A stretch of 64,000 nucleotides of DNA from Blastocystis hominis (Eukaryota > Sar > Bigyra > Opalinata > Blastocystidae), in assembly GCF_000151665.1 (NCBI RefSeq), contig NW_013171860.1, positions 365,939 to 429,938 of the forward strand. Reading direction: 5' to 3'. Positions 34,310 to 44,891 of the stretch are shown in pieces. The translations under genes were made by a program, and so were the position numbers. The first letter of the stretch is position 1, and every line of letters begins with the position of its first letter. The notes under the pieces were generated by a model that made no database searches, was not told the origin of the DNA, and saw only the letters and a list, made by a program, of their open reading frames with translations.

Positions 34310-36794
34310 CTATTTAGCAGCTAACCATGTGACCACAGCAAATGCAGCAGTAGAAATAATGCGAGAGTTGGTCTCAAATGATAACGTCTTTTTGGCAATA
34401 GAATCTTTCGAAATATCAGAAATTCGTTGCTTTTTCGTTTGTCGAGTATCATTCGATTCAGAGGGAGCGTCTCTTTTTCTGTGGGGTAAAGAGGGCAATG
34501 GAAGGTTGGAAACCATACTTTTTAAGAAGTGAGTTCCTTTAGCAAGGGCTGTAGATATAAAATGACGATGAGGCTGACAGGTAGAAGGAGAAATGACTGA
34601 AGAATTTGCTATAGACTGCGAGGTAGAATTATTACTCGATGTTTTATTTTCTGCTTTTTCTTCAGCTTCTTTCTTTGCTCTCAATACAGTTTCTTTCTTT
34701 GCTTTCTCTTCTGCTTCTCTTTTAGCTTTCTCTTCAACTTCTTTCTTTCTCTTCTCTTCTGCTTCTTTCTTTTTCTTCTCTTCTGCTTCTTTCTTAGCTT
34801 TCTCTTCAGCTTCTTTCTTTGCTTGTAATTCTGCCTCTCTTTTAGCTTGCAATTCTGCTTCTTTCTTTGCTTGTAATTCTGCTTCTTTCTTTGCTCTCAA
34901 TTCTGCTTCTTTCTTTTTCTTCTCTTCAACTTCTTTCTTTCTCTTCTCTTCTGCTTCTCTCTTAGCTTTCTCTTCAGCTTCTTTCTTGGCTCTCAATTCA
35001 GCTTTTTTCTTAGCTTGCAATTCTGCTTCTCTCTTTTTCTTCTCTTCAGCTTCTTTCTTTTTCTTCTCTTCTGCTTCTTTCTTTCTCTTCTCTTCTGCTT
35101 CTTTCTTTGCTTGTAATTCTGCCTCTCTTTTAGCTTTCTCTTCTGCTTCTCTCTTTTTCTTCTCTTCAGCTTCTTTCTTTTTCTTCTCTTCAGCTTCTTT
35201 CTTTCTCTTCTCTTCAGCTTCTCTTTTAGCTTTCTCTTCAGCTTCTTTCTTTTTCTTCTCTTCAGCTTCTTTCTTTTTCTTCTCTTCTGCTTCTTTCTTT
35301 CTCTTCTCTTCTGCTTCTTTCTTGGCTCTCAATTCTGCTTCTTTCTTAGCTTTCTCTTCTGCTTCTTTCTTTCTCTTCTCTTCTGCTTCTCTTTTAGCTT
35401 TCTCTTCAGCTTCTTTCTTTCTCTTCTCTTCTGCTTCTTTCTTTCTCTTCTCTTCTGCTTCTTTCTTTCTCTTCTCTTCTGCTTCTCTCTTAGCTTTCTC
35501 TTCAGCTTCTTTCTTGGCTTTCTCTTCTGCTTCTTTCTTGGCTCTCAATTCTGCTTCTTTCTTAGCTTTCTCTTCAGCTTCTTTCTTTTTCTTCTCTTCT
35601 GCTTCTCTCTTAGCTTTCTCTTCAGCTTCTTTCTTAGCTTTCTCTTCAGCTTTCTCTTCTGCTTCTTTCTTTCTCTTCTCTTCTGCTTCTCTCTTAGCTT
35701 TCTCTTCTGCTTCTTTCTTTTTCTTCTCTTCTGCTTCTTTCTTTCTCTTCTCTTCAGCTTCTCTTTTAGCTTTCTCTTCAGCTTCTTTCTTTCTCTTCTC
35801 TTCAGCTTCTCTTTTAGCTTTCTCTTCAGCTTCTTTCTTTCTCTTCTCTTCTGCTTCTTTCTTTCTCTTCTCTTCTGCTTCTCTCTTAGCTTTCTCTTCA
35901 GCTTCTTTCTTGGCTTTCTCTTCAGCTTCTTTCTTGGCTCTCAATTCTGCTTCTTTCTTAGCTTTCTCTTCTGCTTCTTTCTTTTTCTTCTCTTCTGCTT
36001 CTCTCTTAGCTTTCTCTTCAGCTTCTTTCTTAGCTTTCTCTTCAGCTTCCCTCTTTCTCTTCTCTTCTGCTTCTTTCAAAACAGCCTCTCTATGCTTCCT
36101 CCGCTCTTCTCTCTTTAGATTTTCCCTTTCTTTCACTTTCAATGCGGCTTCCTCCTTCGTTTTCAATTCAGCTTCCTTCTTTTTTCCTGTCTTTTGCTTT
36201 CTACGCTTTTCTGTTTTTGCTTCTGCTTCTTTCTCAGCTTCTACTTCTGCTGCCTTCTCCTCCACATCCCCATTTTCTTTGACTTCCATTTCCTCCTTTT
36301 GGCGCTCCACTCCCTTCTCCGCTCTTCTTTTCTTCTTCCTTTCTTCCTTCCGCTTTTCCTTATCACTCTTCCGTTTTTCTTTCTTGGCTTCTTCTGGCTT
36401 CTTTTCTTTCACTTCCTCACTGCGGTCCTTTACTTTCTTCGATTCCACATACTCTTCGGAACCTTTCTTTTGTCTCTTTTCGCTCTTTTTCACGTTTATT
36501 TCATTAATCTCCTTTTCTACTGATAATTCACTCTGTTTTTCTTCATTCACTCCTTTTTCTTCTTTCTTCTGCTCCATCTCCTTCTTCTTCTCCGTGGATA
36601 ACGAAAGGTCATTCGAATGACCTAATTGGCTTTTGCGAAAAGCGTCCATCTTTGAATCACTCACTTACGCCATGTGTTACAAATTCATCTAAATCCTGCT
36701 TTGTAGATTTTGACTTCTCAATAGAGCGCTTTCGAGGGGATACCGGGGTTTCTGCTCGAGGAGGTACTGGATCGGCTGTAGAAGCTATATTCAT
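34310..36794 (-). CDS. Lys/Glu/Ala-rich protein with a very long single alpha-helix
   Basis: An open frame of 784 codons (36664-34310). About residues 190-680 consist of repeats such as KREAEEKRKKEAEEK, with Glu and Lys spaced i to i+4, the signature of ER/K single alpha-helices, rather than hydrophobic heptads. The N-terminal part is also charged. The C-terminal 110 residues are different: Ser/Asn-rich, with RKRDAPSESND and TKKQR nuclear-type basic motifs and a hydrophobic end. A likely first exon at 36794-36669 encodes MNIASTADPVPPRAETP and joins by a short intron; if so, translation starts there. Low-complexity DNA makes the frame open on the plus strand too, which is a shadow. Confidence 0.7.
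34640..36080 (-). repeat. Degenerate 21-bp coding repeats of the KEA-rich gene
   Basis: Purine-rich minus strand made of 7-codon units (AAG-AAG-GAA-GC-GAA-GAG-type) in several sub-variants, with larger blocks recurring at about 34.9, 35.3, 35.5 and 35.9 kb. Copy number is likely unstable. Confidence 0.85.
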
Positions 36795-36832
36795 CATTCA
36801 AAAATAGAAAGTACCAGGAATTCCTTTCAAAG

Positions 36833-37114
36833 ATGCTACAATTTCATTTTCTATCATTTCAGTTTTCATGTGCCGCAATTTCTTCGCTACATTTCGGGTT
36901 GGAAACATTCATCTTACGTGACACGAATGGAGAGGTGGATGGAGAGTTCGACAATTCTCTAAACAGAATATCCATCTGGCTGTTCTTTTTGCTCTGCATG
37001 GGGATAACAATCAATGAATGTCAAAATATGGCCAGATTCTGGATTTTTATTCCATTATTTGTCCCTTTTTTAGGCGTCATTCTACCATTTGTTTTTGACG
37101 AGAGCAACAAGTAG
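36833..37114 (+). CDS. Small two-pass membrane protein
   Basis: A 93-residue ORF divergent from the KEA-rich gene, with only about 40 bases between the two starts. It has a hydrophobic N-terminus, an acidic loop with LRDTNGEVDGEFDNSLNRIS, then two membrane helices (SIWLFFLLCMGITI and ARFWIFIPLFVPFLGVILPF) and a short polar tail. The stop lies about 40 bases before the next start. No family is recognised; the size and layout fit a small ER or organelle membrane subunit. Confidence 0.5.
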   Translation: MLQFHFLSFQFSCAAISSLHFGLETFILRDTNGEVDGEFDNSLNRISIWLFFLLCMGITINECQNMARFWIFIPLFVPFLGVILPFVFDESNK

Positions 37115-37155
37115 AGATTTTAAGGAATTCTATCACTGGGTAGGCAAGAGCAACA

Positions 37156-37706
37156 ATGTCAGCAAACAATGCTTTTTCTTTATTAAATGAGGCAGAGGGT
37201 TCTGATACCTCTTACCGCACCATCCATGTTTCTTATCGCATTCGTTTGACTCCCGAAATGGCATGGTCTGAGACTTTAAAGGAAGATTTCGCAGTGGAGA
37301 ACGAGAACGTAGTTTTCTGAAGAGTAAGGTTATATTTAGTCGGAAGAGGAGGAAGTCGTCGAGAAGAAGCCCGAAATTGTGGAAGAGAAGGTGCTTCCAA
37401 AGAAAGCCAAGAAGGCCAAGAAACCTCAAAAGAAGGTAGAGGAAAAGGAAGAAGACTTAGATGCTATTATAAAAGAAATGGGTTTAGAGAGTCGAACTTG
37501 TGCAGATTCGTAATGTGTAGTCCATGAGGATGTTGAAGAGGCGAAGAAAGCTCCTGCGGTCAAACAAAACGTATTCTTTTTATGTTTATGTGTATTATCT
37601 CCAGACCACCAAGAAGGCTCCTAAGGCTACCAAATCAAAGGCTGCCGCGATCATCGCGAATGAAACCGCCCAGCGAAGAAACACCAAAAAGAAGGGCAAG
37701 AAGTAA
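37156..37706 (+). CDS. Lysine-rich protein
   Basis: Four exons join across 31-, 30- and about 34-nt introns, one being 37310-37340. The N-terminus is MSANNAFSLLNEAEG. Later parts are EEEVVEKKPEIVEEK, KKAKKAKKPQKK, DLDAIIKEMGLE and, at the end, TAQRRNTKKKGKK. The strong alternation of acidic and basic tracts suggests a nucleolar or ribosome-associated protein, but no domain is recognised. A TGTTTGTG element at about 37754 lies past the TAA. Confidence 0.6.
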
Positions 37707-37803
37707 TAGAATAAAGAGGTCTTCAATCCATCAACTGACCCGGGTTAATTCTCTGTTTGTGTGGAACGAAACAAACAATCCAGACAGATATGTGTATATA
37801 GAA

Positions 37804-38631
37804 CTAGCAAGTTTCGGCTTTCCGGTCGATTTCGACCAGCGAATCGTTCACTTCCTTCACTTCGTCGTTTCTCTTGATAGGAGGGATCGTCTCCATGTGG
37901 GAGAGGCACTTGGAGAGAACGATGTATTGATCTTCCACGATTCGCACCGAGTTTCGCAGGCTATCAATGAGTACTACCCGTTGCGACGTACAGAGTAAAA
38001 CTTGAAAATCGAGCCACGTTCACCTTCTTTTGCATATATTTCTTCTGCGTGGCATAGCCGGTGACACGATCATGTTTCTTTGTGATCTTGGTAAATCCAC
38101 AATAATTTACATGCGCGTACATCTCCAAAAGAAGAAGCTTGCCGTGGATCACACGGCACGTTTCAAGCAACGCTTCGATCGTTTCTACCAGTTTCTCCTT
38201 TGGACACTATTCCTTAAGGCAACACAATTCTAACTACATTGTCAATCTCTTTTACTTGTTCGATTAACTGTTTGACCTCAACAATGTATTGCACTTGAAT
38301 TTGGTTAAAAAAATTATCAACCATAACAACGCTTTCGGTAAGTTCACGGAAAAACTGCTTTTCCTTCTCCAGAGAAGCTATTCATCAAACCATATTTCCG
38401 TCCATACTAATATCGATCGTGTTGCTTCCTTCCGCATCATTTATTTTATCTGTATCTATTCCTTTGTCACTTAATTTCTCTTTCTTTTCTTTCTCAATCT
38501 CCGCAATAATCAGCTTAAACTGTTTGTAGTTCATCCAGTAGTCTTCCCACTCCTTCCTACACTTTCATGAAAATCTAATATACCTACGGACAAGCTTGAA
38601 CTGCTTTACGGATTACCTTCCCGAACTTCAT
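37804..38631 (-). CDS. SPX-domain protein
   Basis: Starts MKFGKVIRKAVQACP; a 31-nt intron joins KEWEDYWMNYKQFKLIIAEI, together the first helices of an SPX domain. After two more introns (30 and 31 nt) comes QFFRELTESVVMVDNFF, then LEMYAHVNYCGFTKITKKHD, which is the conserved Y-x-x-x-N-x-x-G-F-x-K-I-x-K-K-x-D core with the Lys cluster that binds inositol pyrophosphates in known SPX proteins. The last exon ends with DSLVEIDRKAETC and TAG. No second domain (VTC, permease, RING) follows, so this is an SPX-only protein, probably a phosphate-status sensor. TGTTTGTT lies at 37770-37777 on this strand. Confidence 0.85.
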
Positions 38632-38846
38632 AAACCAGGTAAGAATGCCAGATGGACTTGGCGAGTTTTGGAGATTCTTTTGAGAGAAGTTGAAAAAAGA
38701 ATCTCCAGAAATCTCCACGATTTTCCGTCTTGTTCAATTGTATTTCTTTGGATTTGCCGCACTCGCATTCTATACTCAGGCAGGACGCTTTCAAACACAC
38801 TCTCCATCTCGATTCTGTAACAAACAAGTCAAGAACAGATTACACA

Positions 38847-40680
38847 TTAATGAACAAAGGGAACTCCCCAAGAGCAAGACGACTCAATCAACAAATTGTT
38901 TCCTCCCATCATAATCCGGAACCATCCCTTCTCTCCCCAATTCTCTCCCCAATTGTTCCTCCCTATCCAATACTCCACTCCCTCCTCCGTCCGTCCCCAG
39001 CCCACCACTTCCACGATATGTCCTCCCAAATAGTGATGATCCTCCTCTACAAACACACCTCCCGTATATCGTTGGAACTGCTCCGTGACCACCATGAAGC
39101 ACGTAATCGGGCCTCGCTCATAGATCTCAGCCTTCATTTGATCGATTCCCAGCACCTCTCCGTACTCCGACACGCTCACTTTGCGATACGCAGTGACCTC
39201 CATACACTCGCCAAAGCGTCTGCAATCCATGCATCGCCCTTTGCCATTGCACGTCTTCTTTTTCCCCTCGTACACTTGGCACGACTCATCCGAAATCGAG
39301 GACATGTACGCAAAGCGGTACACTTCGCCCGGATCTCCGCCATCGCACGATCCCGTCGCGCAGTTCACCACCATCTGCGTGGAGAGAACGACCATCGGCC
39401 ACGCGCCTCTCGACTGCAGCTGCAGCCGATCCGACAGCGCGGAAACGGCCGCCTGCGCCCAGCACGCGTTGCAGAACTGCGGAGCGCGCTGCGTTCGAAT
39501 GGGCGTGGAGTAGTCCACGCCGTCGAGCGAACGAATGTCGTACTGCGTGGGTAGGGACGACAGATTGACATAGGTCCACGGCAATGGAGAGTGAATGACC
39601 GGCGGATTGGCCGTCCAGTTGGTGGCGAATCCGCGCGCAAGGAATGAGATGGATGAGTTCAATGGGTTCAATGAGTTCAATGGGTTTGGTGAGGTGGATG
39701 GATTCAATGAGTTCAATGGGTTTGTTTGATTCGATGAGTTTGTTTGATTCGATGAATTCGTTTCGTTTCGAGAAATCGGAGTGACAGATGGAACTGCATA
39801 GCTGCAGGAAGACTCGATTCCCAAAAGATTCACACCGCGGAGGATCCGGAAATAGCCATCCTCGCCCCAGGAGGAACCCCAGCTGTTTCGAACGATCCAG
39901 TAGGGAGTTTCATTCTCACTCCCCCAACCAATGATATTCACATAATGATCGTACAGCGAGGAGCTCGTGTTTCGAGAGAAAATCCCATTTCGATAGTTTT
40001 GCAGATCGTTGGTAACCGATATCTTACAGGTGATTGGACCATTGTAATAGATCTGATCCATCATGGCACTGATGCCGTCGACCGCGTCAAAGGAGGAAAT
40101 ATAATATTTATGGTAGGACGATATTGGATAGCACACGTCCGTATCCATACAGACGCGACAAATGTTTTGGGATGTACACCGGTCCTCCACGCCCAAGTAA
40201 GGCAGGCAGCTCTCTCCCGGAAGTCCTACTGACTTGATGTACTTGTAGGCTGAAAAAACGTCGCCACCAAAACATCCCGAAAAGCTATCTGCGCAATTGA
40301 TCAACGCTTGAACAGAAAGCTCCTGGAAAGGATAAGAAGCGCCCCTCATATAGCGCATACGGTCCGTGAGAGCCGAAGTTACAGAAAATGCCCAGCTAGC
40401 GTCACAATACTGCGGGATATCTTGATTTTTCACGGGACTAATAAAGTTCCGGCCGTTTACATTTCGTCTATCTTTCAAACGCAAAGATGGCACTTTACAA
40501 ATCAAAACTCTTTGGCTTCCAGTTAGCCTTCTCCCCATTCTCTGAAGGAACTTCAGAGCCAGTCTCTATCGAACTCTGGGAGGACGCGTAGATCTCGGCA
40601 GCTGCCACGCACAATACAAAAACTATACATTAGAGACCAATTTACTACTAGATACGTAGCCAAGTACGAAGAAGAAGCAT
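38847..40680 (-). CDS. Tandem cathepsin Z-like cysteine protease, first domain lacking the catalytic Cys
   Basis: Exon 1 encodes MLLLRTWLLFVLCVAAA, a signal peptide; 33- and 31-nt introns follow. Domain 1 begins LRNVNGRNFISPVKNQDIPQ, then YCDASWAF, where cathepsin Z has YCGSCWAH, so the nucleophile Cys is Ser (about residue 74). His (DHYVNIIGWG) and Asn (RNSWG) remain. An Asn/Ser/Pro-rich linker follows. Domain 2 has FCNACWAQ, GGHIVEVVGWG and RNNWGENWGEKGW, a complete Cys-His-Asn triad. The prodomain is very short, as in cathepsin Z. It is probably secreted or lysosomal; in gut protists such enzymes act in digestion or on the host. Stop at 38847; TGTTTGTT at 38819-38826. Confidence 0.9.
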
Positions 40681-40851
40681 TCTTTACTGACTTTGTATGA
40701 TAATGGATCACCAATCAGAATTGTGAACCGACGATTCACTATTCCAAACTATGCTAATCCCGTATTTTGACAATGGGAATGTGGAGGCTGGATTCATAGC
40801 TCATTGATAGAGAGATAATTCCGAAGGAGGAGAAGGAGAAGAGTTACGATC

Positions 40852-41927
40852 TTGTTCTTCCTATGTCGAGTGTGTTTTATAGAGATTTTGAATGGTAGAA
40901 GTCCAGTTAATTTAGTTCGGAAGGTAAACGTTGTGCCCTCTCAAGATCAGTTGAAAACGCAGAGTATTTGCATTTCACAGGAGATATGTAATAGTATTGT
41001 ACATTTCTTTGTATCGTTCAACGTGCAGATCCGTCTTTCTCTCCTCAAATCGATCGTTGACGCTTATCAATCCTCTGAAAATGATGAAGATGCAGCAAAG
41101 AAGGCAGTGAGCGCAATTCGGATTCCGGAATCTGTCCAGCTTTCGAATACGCACACCTTAACGACTCCGTCCGCCGAAATAATCTTAGAAGAATATGCAC
41201 ACAGAATTATAACTGGATCTGTTGTTCTGATCCTCTTCGAAAGCAATGTGAAATCCATCAGTAAAGAAGCTCTCGATTTTTTGATTCAAATTCTCCAGCA
41301 GTTTATCGGCGATATGGGGAAAATAGCCAAATATTCCGAAACCTCCATAGAGAGCATCGCTCAATTCAACCAAACTCATTACCATTTTGACTCCTTTGTG
41401 AACTCCACACTCTCCGAAATCGCCCAATCCATCATTACCAATTACTATCTCCCACCCTCCACGACACAGAAGCGTCCAAATCAGGAAGGGTCTTCACACG
41501 AGCCCAAACGCCTTCAATCCCTGGAGATTGAGAACGTTGGAGACACTGAAAAGTGTTTTTCGTAGAGCGAAACGGTGCTTCGCTTGCTGGTCTTTCTCCA
41601 AACCAAACAAATCACCTGCAACTCGCTGCAGTTCTTTGTCATGACGAAGCTGCAGCGCTTGAACCAGCTCTATCAGCAAGAACAAACGTTTATAAAACTG
41701 TATGCATAGCAACAACGGCGCATTGATCGATTTTAGGTACCCCTCGGTTTTGCACAATCCTTCGATTCTCGCGCGGCTTGACGTCTTGCAGAGAAAGGAC
41801 GCAGCAGAGGAGGAAGTGGGGTTTGGAAAGGCGAGATCGAGCGTAGAGCCTTCTGATCGAACCGCAAGAAAAAGAAGAAGAAGAATACGAAGATGTTTTG
41901 TCGTCCTTGATAGATTATTTTGAATGA
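40852..41927 (+). CDS. Histone-fold protein, TAF/SPT7 type
   Basis: The core exon contains AHRIITGSVVLILFESNVKS, ISKEALDFLIQILQQFIGDM and GKIAKYSETSIESIAQFN, the helix-loop-helix pattern of the bromodomain-associated histone fold found in TAF3, TAF8 and SPT7. A 30-nt intron leads to SETVLRLLVFLQTKQITCNS; two more (37 and 31 nt) lead to the acidic end EEEEYEDVLSSLIDYFE and TGA at 41925-41927. TFIID or SAGA membership is inferred from the fold. The start is uncertain: an ATG at 40863 in another frame, followed by introns, is possible. The 3' end meets that of MAF1 head-on. Confidence 0.65.
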
Positions 41928-41935
41928 TGTGTTTG

Positions 41936-41943
41936 AGAAAACA
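41936..41943 (-). promoter_or_regulatory. Variant polyadenylation element TGTTTTCT of MAF1
   Basis: Same T-N4-element spacing as the exact TGTTTGTT sites, with two bases changed. The same variant also appears about 60 bases past the stop of the small gene ending at 62654. Confidence 0.5.
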
Positions 41944-41947
41944 AGGC

Positions 41948-42632
41948 ATGGGTGATACATAGAAAACGACGAATCGTCCACTTCGGGACTTAAAGTCGGG
42001 AAATTCGTAAACGATTCGCTAGGCAGGAAGGCACTCTTCGCCGTGCAAGCTAAATACAGAATCTTTCGCAGCTCCTTATTGTAGAAGAAGTAATTAAACG
42101 ACCAACTACAGGAATAAGAAGAGAGCCATGACTTTACATTTGCCCCCGACTCAATGGATCTTCGCTTAGGTCACTAATATAGCTGTATACACGGCACTCA
42201 CGGAGATTTATCGCGCTATCAATTTCACTCCATAAAGTGACGGTATATTCTACATGAGAGGGAATCCAAATCGGCACGATTCATATTCATCTCAGAAACC
42301 TCGCAGAGATGATGGTTCACATCTTGAATTGCCACTGAAACATCGTCGATACTCTGAAATTGATCTGGTTTTACAGAACTAACGATTATTCCCTATTTCG
42401 CAATACAGTACCTAAAATCATAATCAGGATAGGACATGTTAAGAGTTGAAATCAAATATCCGTACACTTTACAAAGCTCAGGATCATCCATCTTTCCTTG
42501 TGCTGTTTAAGGATCAAAACGGCATGTCCAAAGGATATTTGTAGATTCTGATATTGTTACAAAAGCATCTTCGGAATCTCTGAGAAGATCCTGACGAAGC
42601 TTTCTAGACAATTTCTTTTGTTCGGTTGACAT
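41948..42632 (-). CDS. MAF1: MAF1, RNA polymerase III repressor
   Basis: The start exon reads MSTEQKKLSRKLRQDLLRD. Later exons give CKVYGYLISTLNMSYPDYDF (human: [20 protein letters not shown]), then ECRVYSYISDLSEDPLS, and after a 32-nt intron IWSFNYFFYNKELRKILYLA, the MAF1 hallmark. MAF1 binds Pol III and represses tRNA gene transcription under stress. The reading frame has no nearby stop; it reaches T at 41948 (after SFSMYHP), then four bases, then TGTTTTCT, a variant of the usual element, so the stop is probably made by polyadenylation. The long open frame beyond this point is then untranslated. Confidence 0.88.
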
Positions 42633-42644
42633 TTTACCTACTAT

Positions 42645-43145
42645 TCATTCACACATGCACGATTCACATGAGTACAGCTCAATTCGACAATTGAGTTTCA
42701 TATCACTTTGTGTTACTTGGTTCATTTTTGAACTCAAGACGGATAACGACGGGACTTCTAGATATTTCATTGTATAAAGATGGTAATTATGAATCTTCTC
42801 CTTGTTTGCGAAAATAGAACATGAATTCTGCAATTCCATTTGTCTGTCGGTAATCCAAATCCAGTCTAACAAAGGGTAAAACAATATGGAAGGTGGGGAA
42901 ATTACTTTATTAAGTTTAGAAAAAACGGAAATACGATGAGTGACAAAATGCAGCAGCCTGTTTTCTCTCAAGGAGTCTAGAGTATTGGAGAAATGATCAA
43001 TTGGAGATGTGCAATAACAGAAAGAAAGGAGAGGTATATCTATGGCTCTCAAAAGCAACGTTGGAGTGATTTTTGGTGTGTTACTGGAAATGTCGATGAG
43101 CTGGATAAAATAATATAGGTAGCTATTTAGGATCTGGATTATCAA
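42645..43145 (-). CDS. Doubtful ORF between LRR gene 2 and MAF1
   Basis: A 166-codon frame whose stop lies 13 bases before the MAF1 start. Composition is plausible (LDSLRENRLLHFVTHRISVF, YTMKYLEVPSLSVLSSK), but there is no domain and no polyadenylation element. The phrases VPSLSVL and IDIPLLSF recall the LRR family, so a decayed LRR exon is possible. The rest of 42633-43396 shows nothing else. Confidence 0.25.
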   Translation of the reverse strand: MIIQILNSYLYYFIQLIDISSNTPKITPTLLLRAIDIPLLSFCYCTSPIDHFSNTLDSLRENRLLHFVTHRISVFSKLNKVISPPSILFYPLLDWIWITDRQMELQNSCSIFANKEKIHNYHLYTMKYLEVPSLSVLSSKMNQVTQSDMKLNCRIELYSCESCMCE

Positions 43146-43396
43146 CGTGAAACAAGGAGTTCGGTTGAAATCAAGTTTAGGTGAACCGCACGATTGTGAA
43201 AGAATGAAACTTGTGGAGTACTAGACATGCAGAACAATTCGATAGCTGTTCATCGGAATGGCTTTCTTGGAGAAGAAACAGATTGTAGTTTACTACATGG
43301 AAATATATGAAGCAAACAATATATTTTATGCATTTTAAAAAGCAGGTCTAGGTTATATCTTTCGTTCTGCGCAACTTTGTTTCTTGAGCAATTTGG

Positions 43397-44431
43397 TTAT
43401 TCCCCTTCCTTCTTAACCTGAACCAGATCCGCAAGACTGGGAGAAACATCTATGAATCAGATAGGGAAGCGACTCCAACTCCATATTCTCTTCTCCCTGA
43501 CCCTGTCAAACGACATCGGAATGTTTACGTTTTCCAAATTGGGTATATCTCGCATAGAACTTATTGAAATCAAGTACTTTCTAAAATTACAAGCTTAGTG
43601 AACATAAAGGACATTGCGAACGTCGTAAAGGTCTTTAGTCGCGGTAAATCTGAAAGAGAAAGCGATTGCGATAGTTTGTACTTCGCATTTCTAGCACACT
43701 CCCTCCCAGGATCGCACAACTGCCCAAGTCGATCGTTTCGAGTTTTGGCAGGTCTGATTGTGAGATGCAGAAAAAGGAAAGGACTTAAAAATAAAGTACG
43801 AAAATCTCCACCAAACGCAAGGGTACCAACATAGACAGATTCAAGACTAGGCAGGTCTTGGTATTATATATATATAATTCTAGATATATATACCTCGCAA
43901 AACTAGATCGTTTTCGCTAAAGTTCAGGGACTTATCCTGGGGCAATCCTATATTCAACGTTTTCAAGGAAGGCAGGTTTTTCAACTCGAATTGACCTGCA
44001 TAGTCGATAAAGCTCCGAGCACCAATTTGGATGAAAGTCAGCTTCTTACAATTCGTAATGATGAAGGAACGATGAATATTTCCTCTGTTTGATTTCGTCA
44101 AATTCTCCACCGAGACTTTTGTAAACGAGTCGTTCATAATTGTAATCGTAGTCAGCTCGTTCAATCCATCGATTTTGAAAAGATCTACCAAACTGAAACA
44201 CTTCTCTCCGATTCTTAGTGTTACTAACTGCTTGAATCTGCATAAATCCAACTCGGTAATATCATTACAGCAATTATTGCCGACAACAAGCTCATTCACA
44301 TAATTATCTAATTGGAGCAGCTCTTGTGAAGAATGAATTATTGCTTTTCGTAGCGAGGCAGTAGGATTTCCTTTCATGAATGAGTTAAACATTATTATTA
44401 TTATACAAAAAAGAAGATTGAGAAATAACAA
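43397..44431 (-). CDS. LRR gene 2, one BspA-type block
   Basis: The N-terminus is hydrophobic (MLFLNLLFCIIIIMF), perhaps a signal or anchor. The first exon holds VGNNCCNDITELDLCRF, the family's LRR entry, and repeats such as FKIDGLNELTTITIMNDSFT and GQFELKNLPSLKTLNIG. Five more exons follow: DLPSLESVYVG, DLPKLETIDLG, LPRLKTFTTF, IPNLENVNIP, and VSPSLADLVQVKKEGE before TAA at 43397. Introns are about 29-50 nt, all in phase 1, the AT-rich ones just before L-P or I-P. It has no MORN region. The exon order is the same as in the blocks of the 47-52 kb gene. Confidence 0.75.
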
Positions 44432-44891
44432 GGATAATGTTTAGAAAATAACAGAGAGATCCAAATAACACAAAAGCTATTAGGGTATGCTGTGATGTTA
44501 TATTGATTCCATTGTACAGAGATCTAGTAAATGGATTGAGAAGAAAGAATAAACTTGAGCATTATGGAGTAGGATAGAGTAATGTGGTTTTGAGAATGTG
44601 CTATTAATCTGCAGTGACTCAAGGCCAGTAATTTAGGAAAAAAGGATAGAATGTGTTTACCATTGCTGTAGTAAGCTTGCCATACTAGTTACAAGCATCA
44701 CAACATCAGCAGATATGAGAACGATAAGGTTTTATAAGAATCGGATATAATTGTGATAGTTTTGTTGTCCAGGATTGTTATAGCAAAGAAGAGTGGAAAA
44801 AGCATTAATCAACATTCTGTATCCCACAAATCTTCCTAATTTGTTAAAATAACAAAACATCTACCAATGTGTGTTCACTTACGACATTAGC
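44432..44891. other. Intergenic, no gene seen
   Basis: AT-rich space between LRR gene 2 and the 3' end of the VPS4-like gene. No ORF with coding character. Confidence 0.5.

Noticed and set aside
34593-36620. 675-codon open frame on the plus strand, rich in Ser, Phe and Ala
   Set aside because: It is the reverse of the Lys/Glu/Ala codon repeats of the minus-strand gene; its composition mirrors the repeat and it has no domain.
41494-41949. 151-codon minus-strand ORF
   Set aside because: Explained by the plus-strand histone-fold gene exons and the untranslated run-on of MAF1; splice-joined plus-strand exons give a better product.
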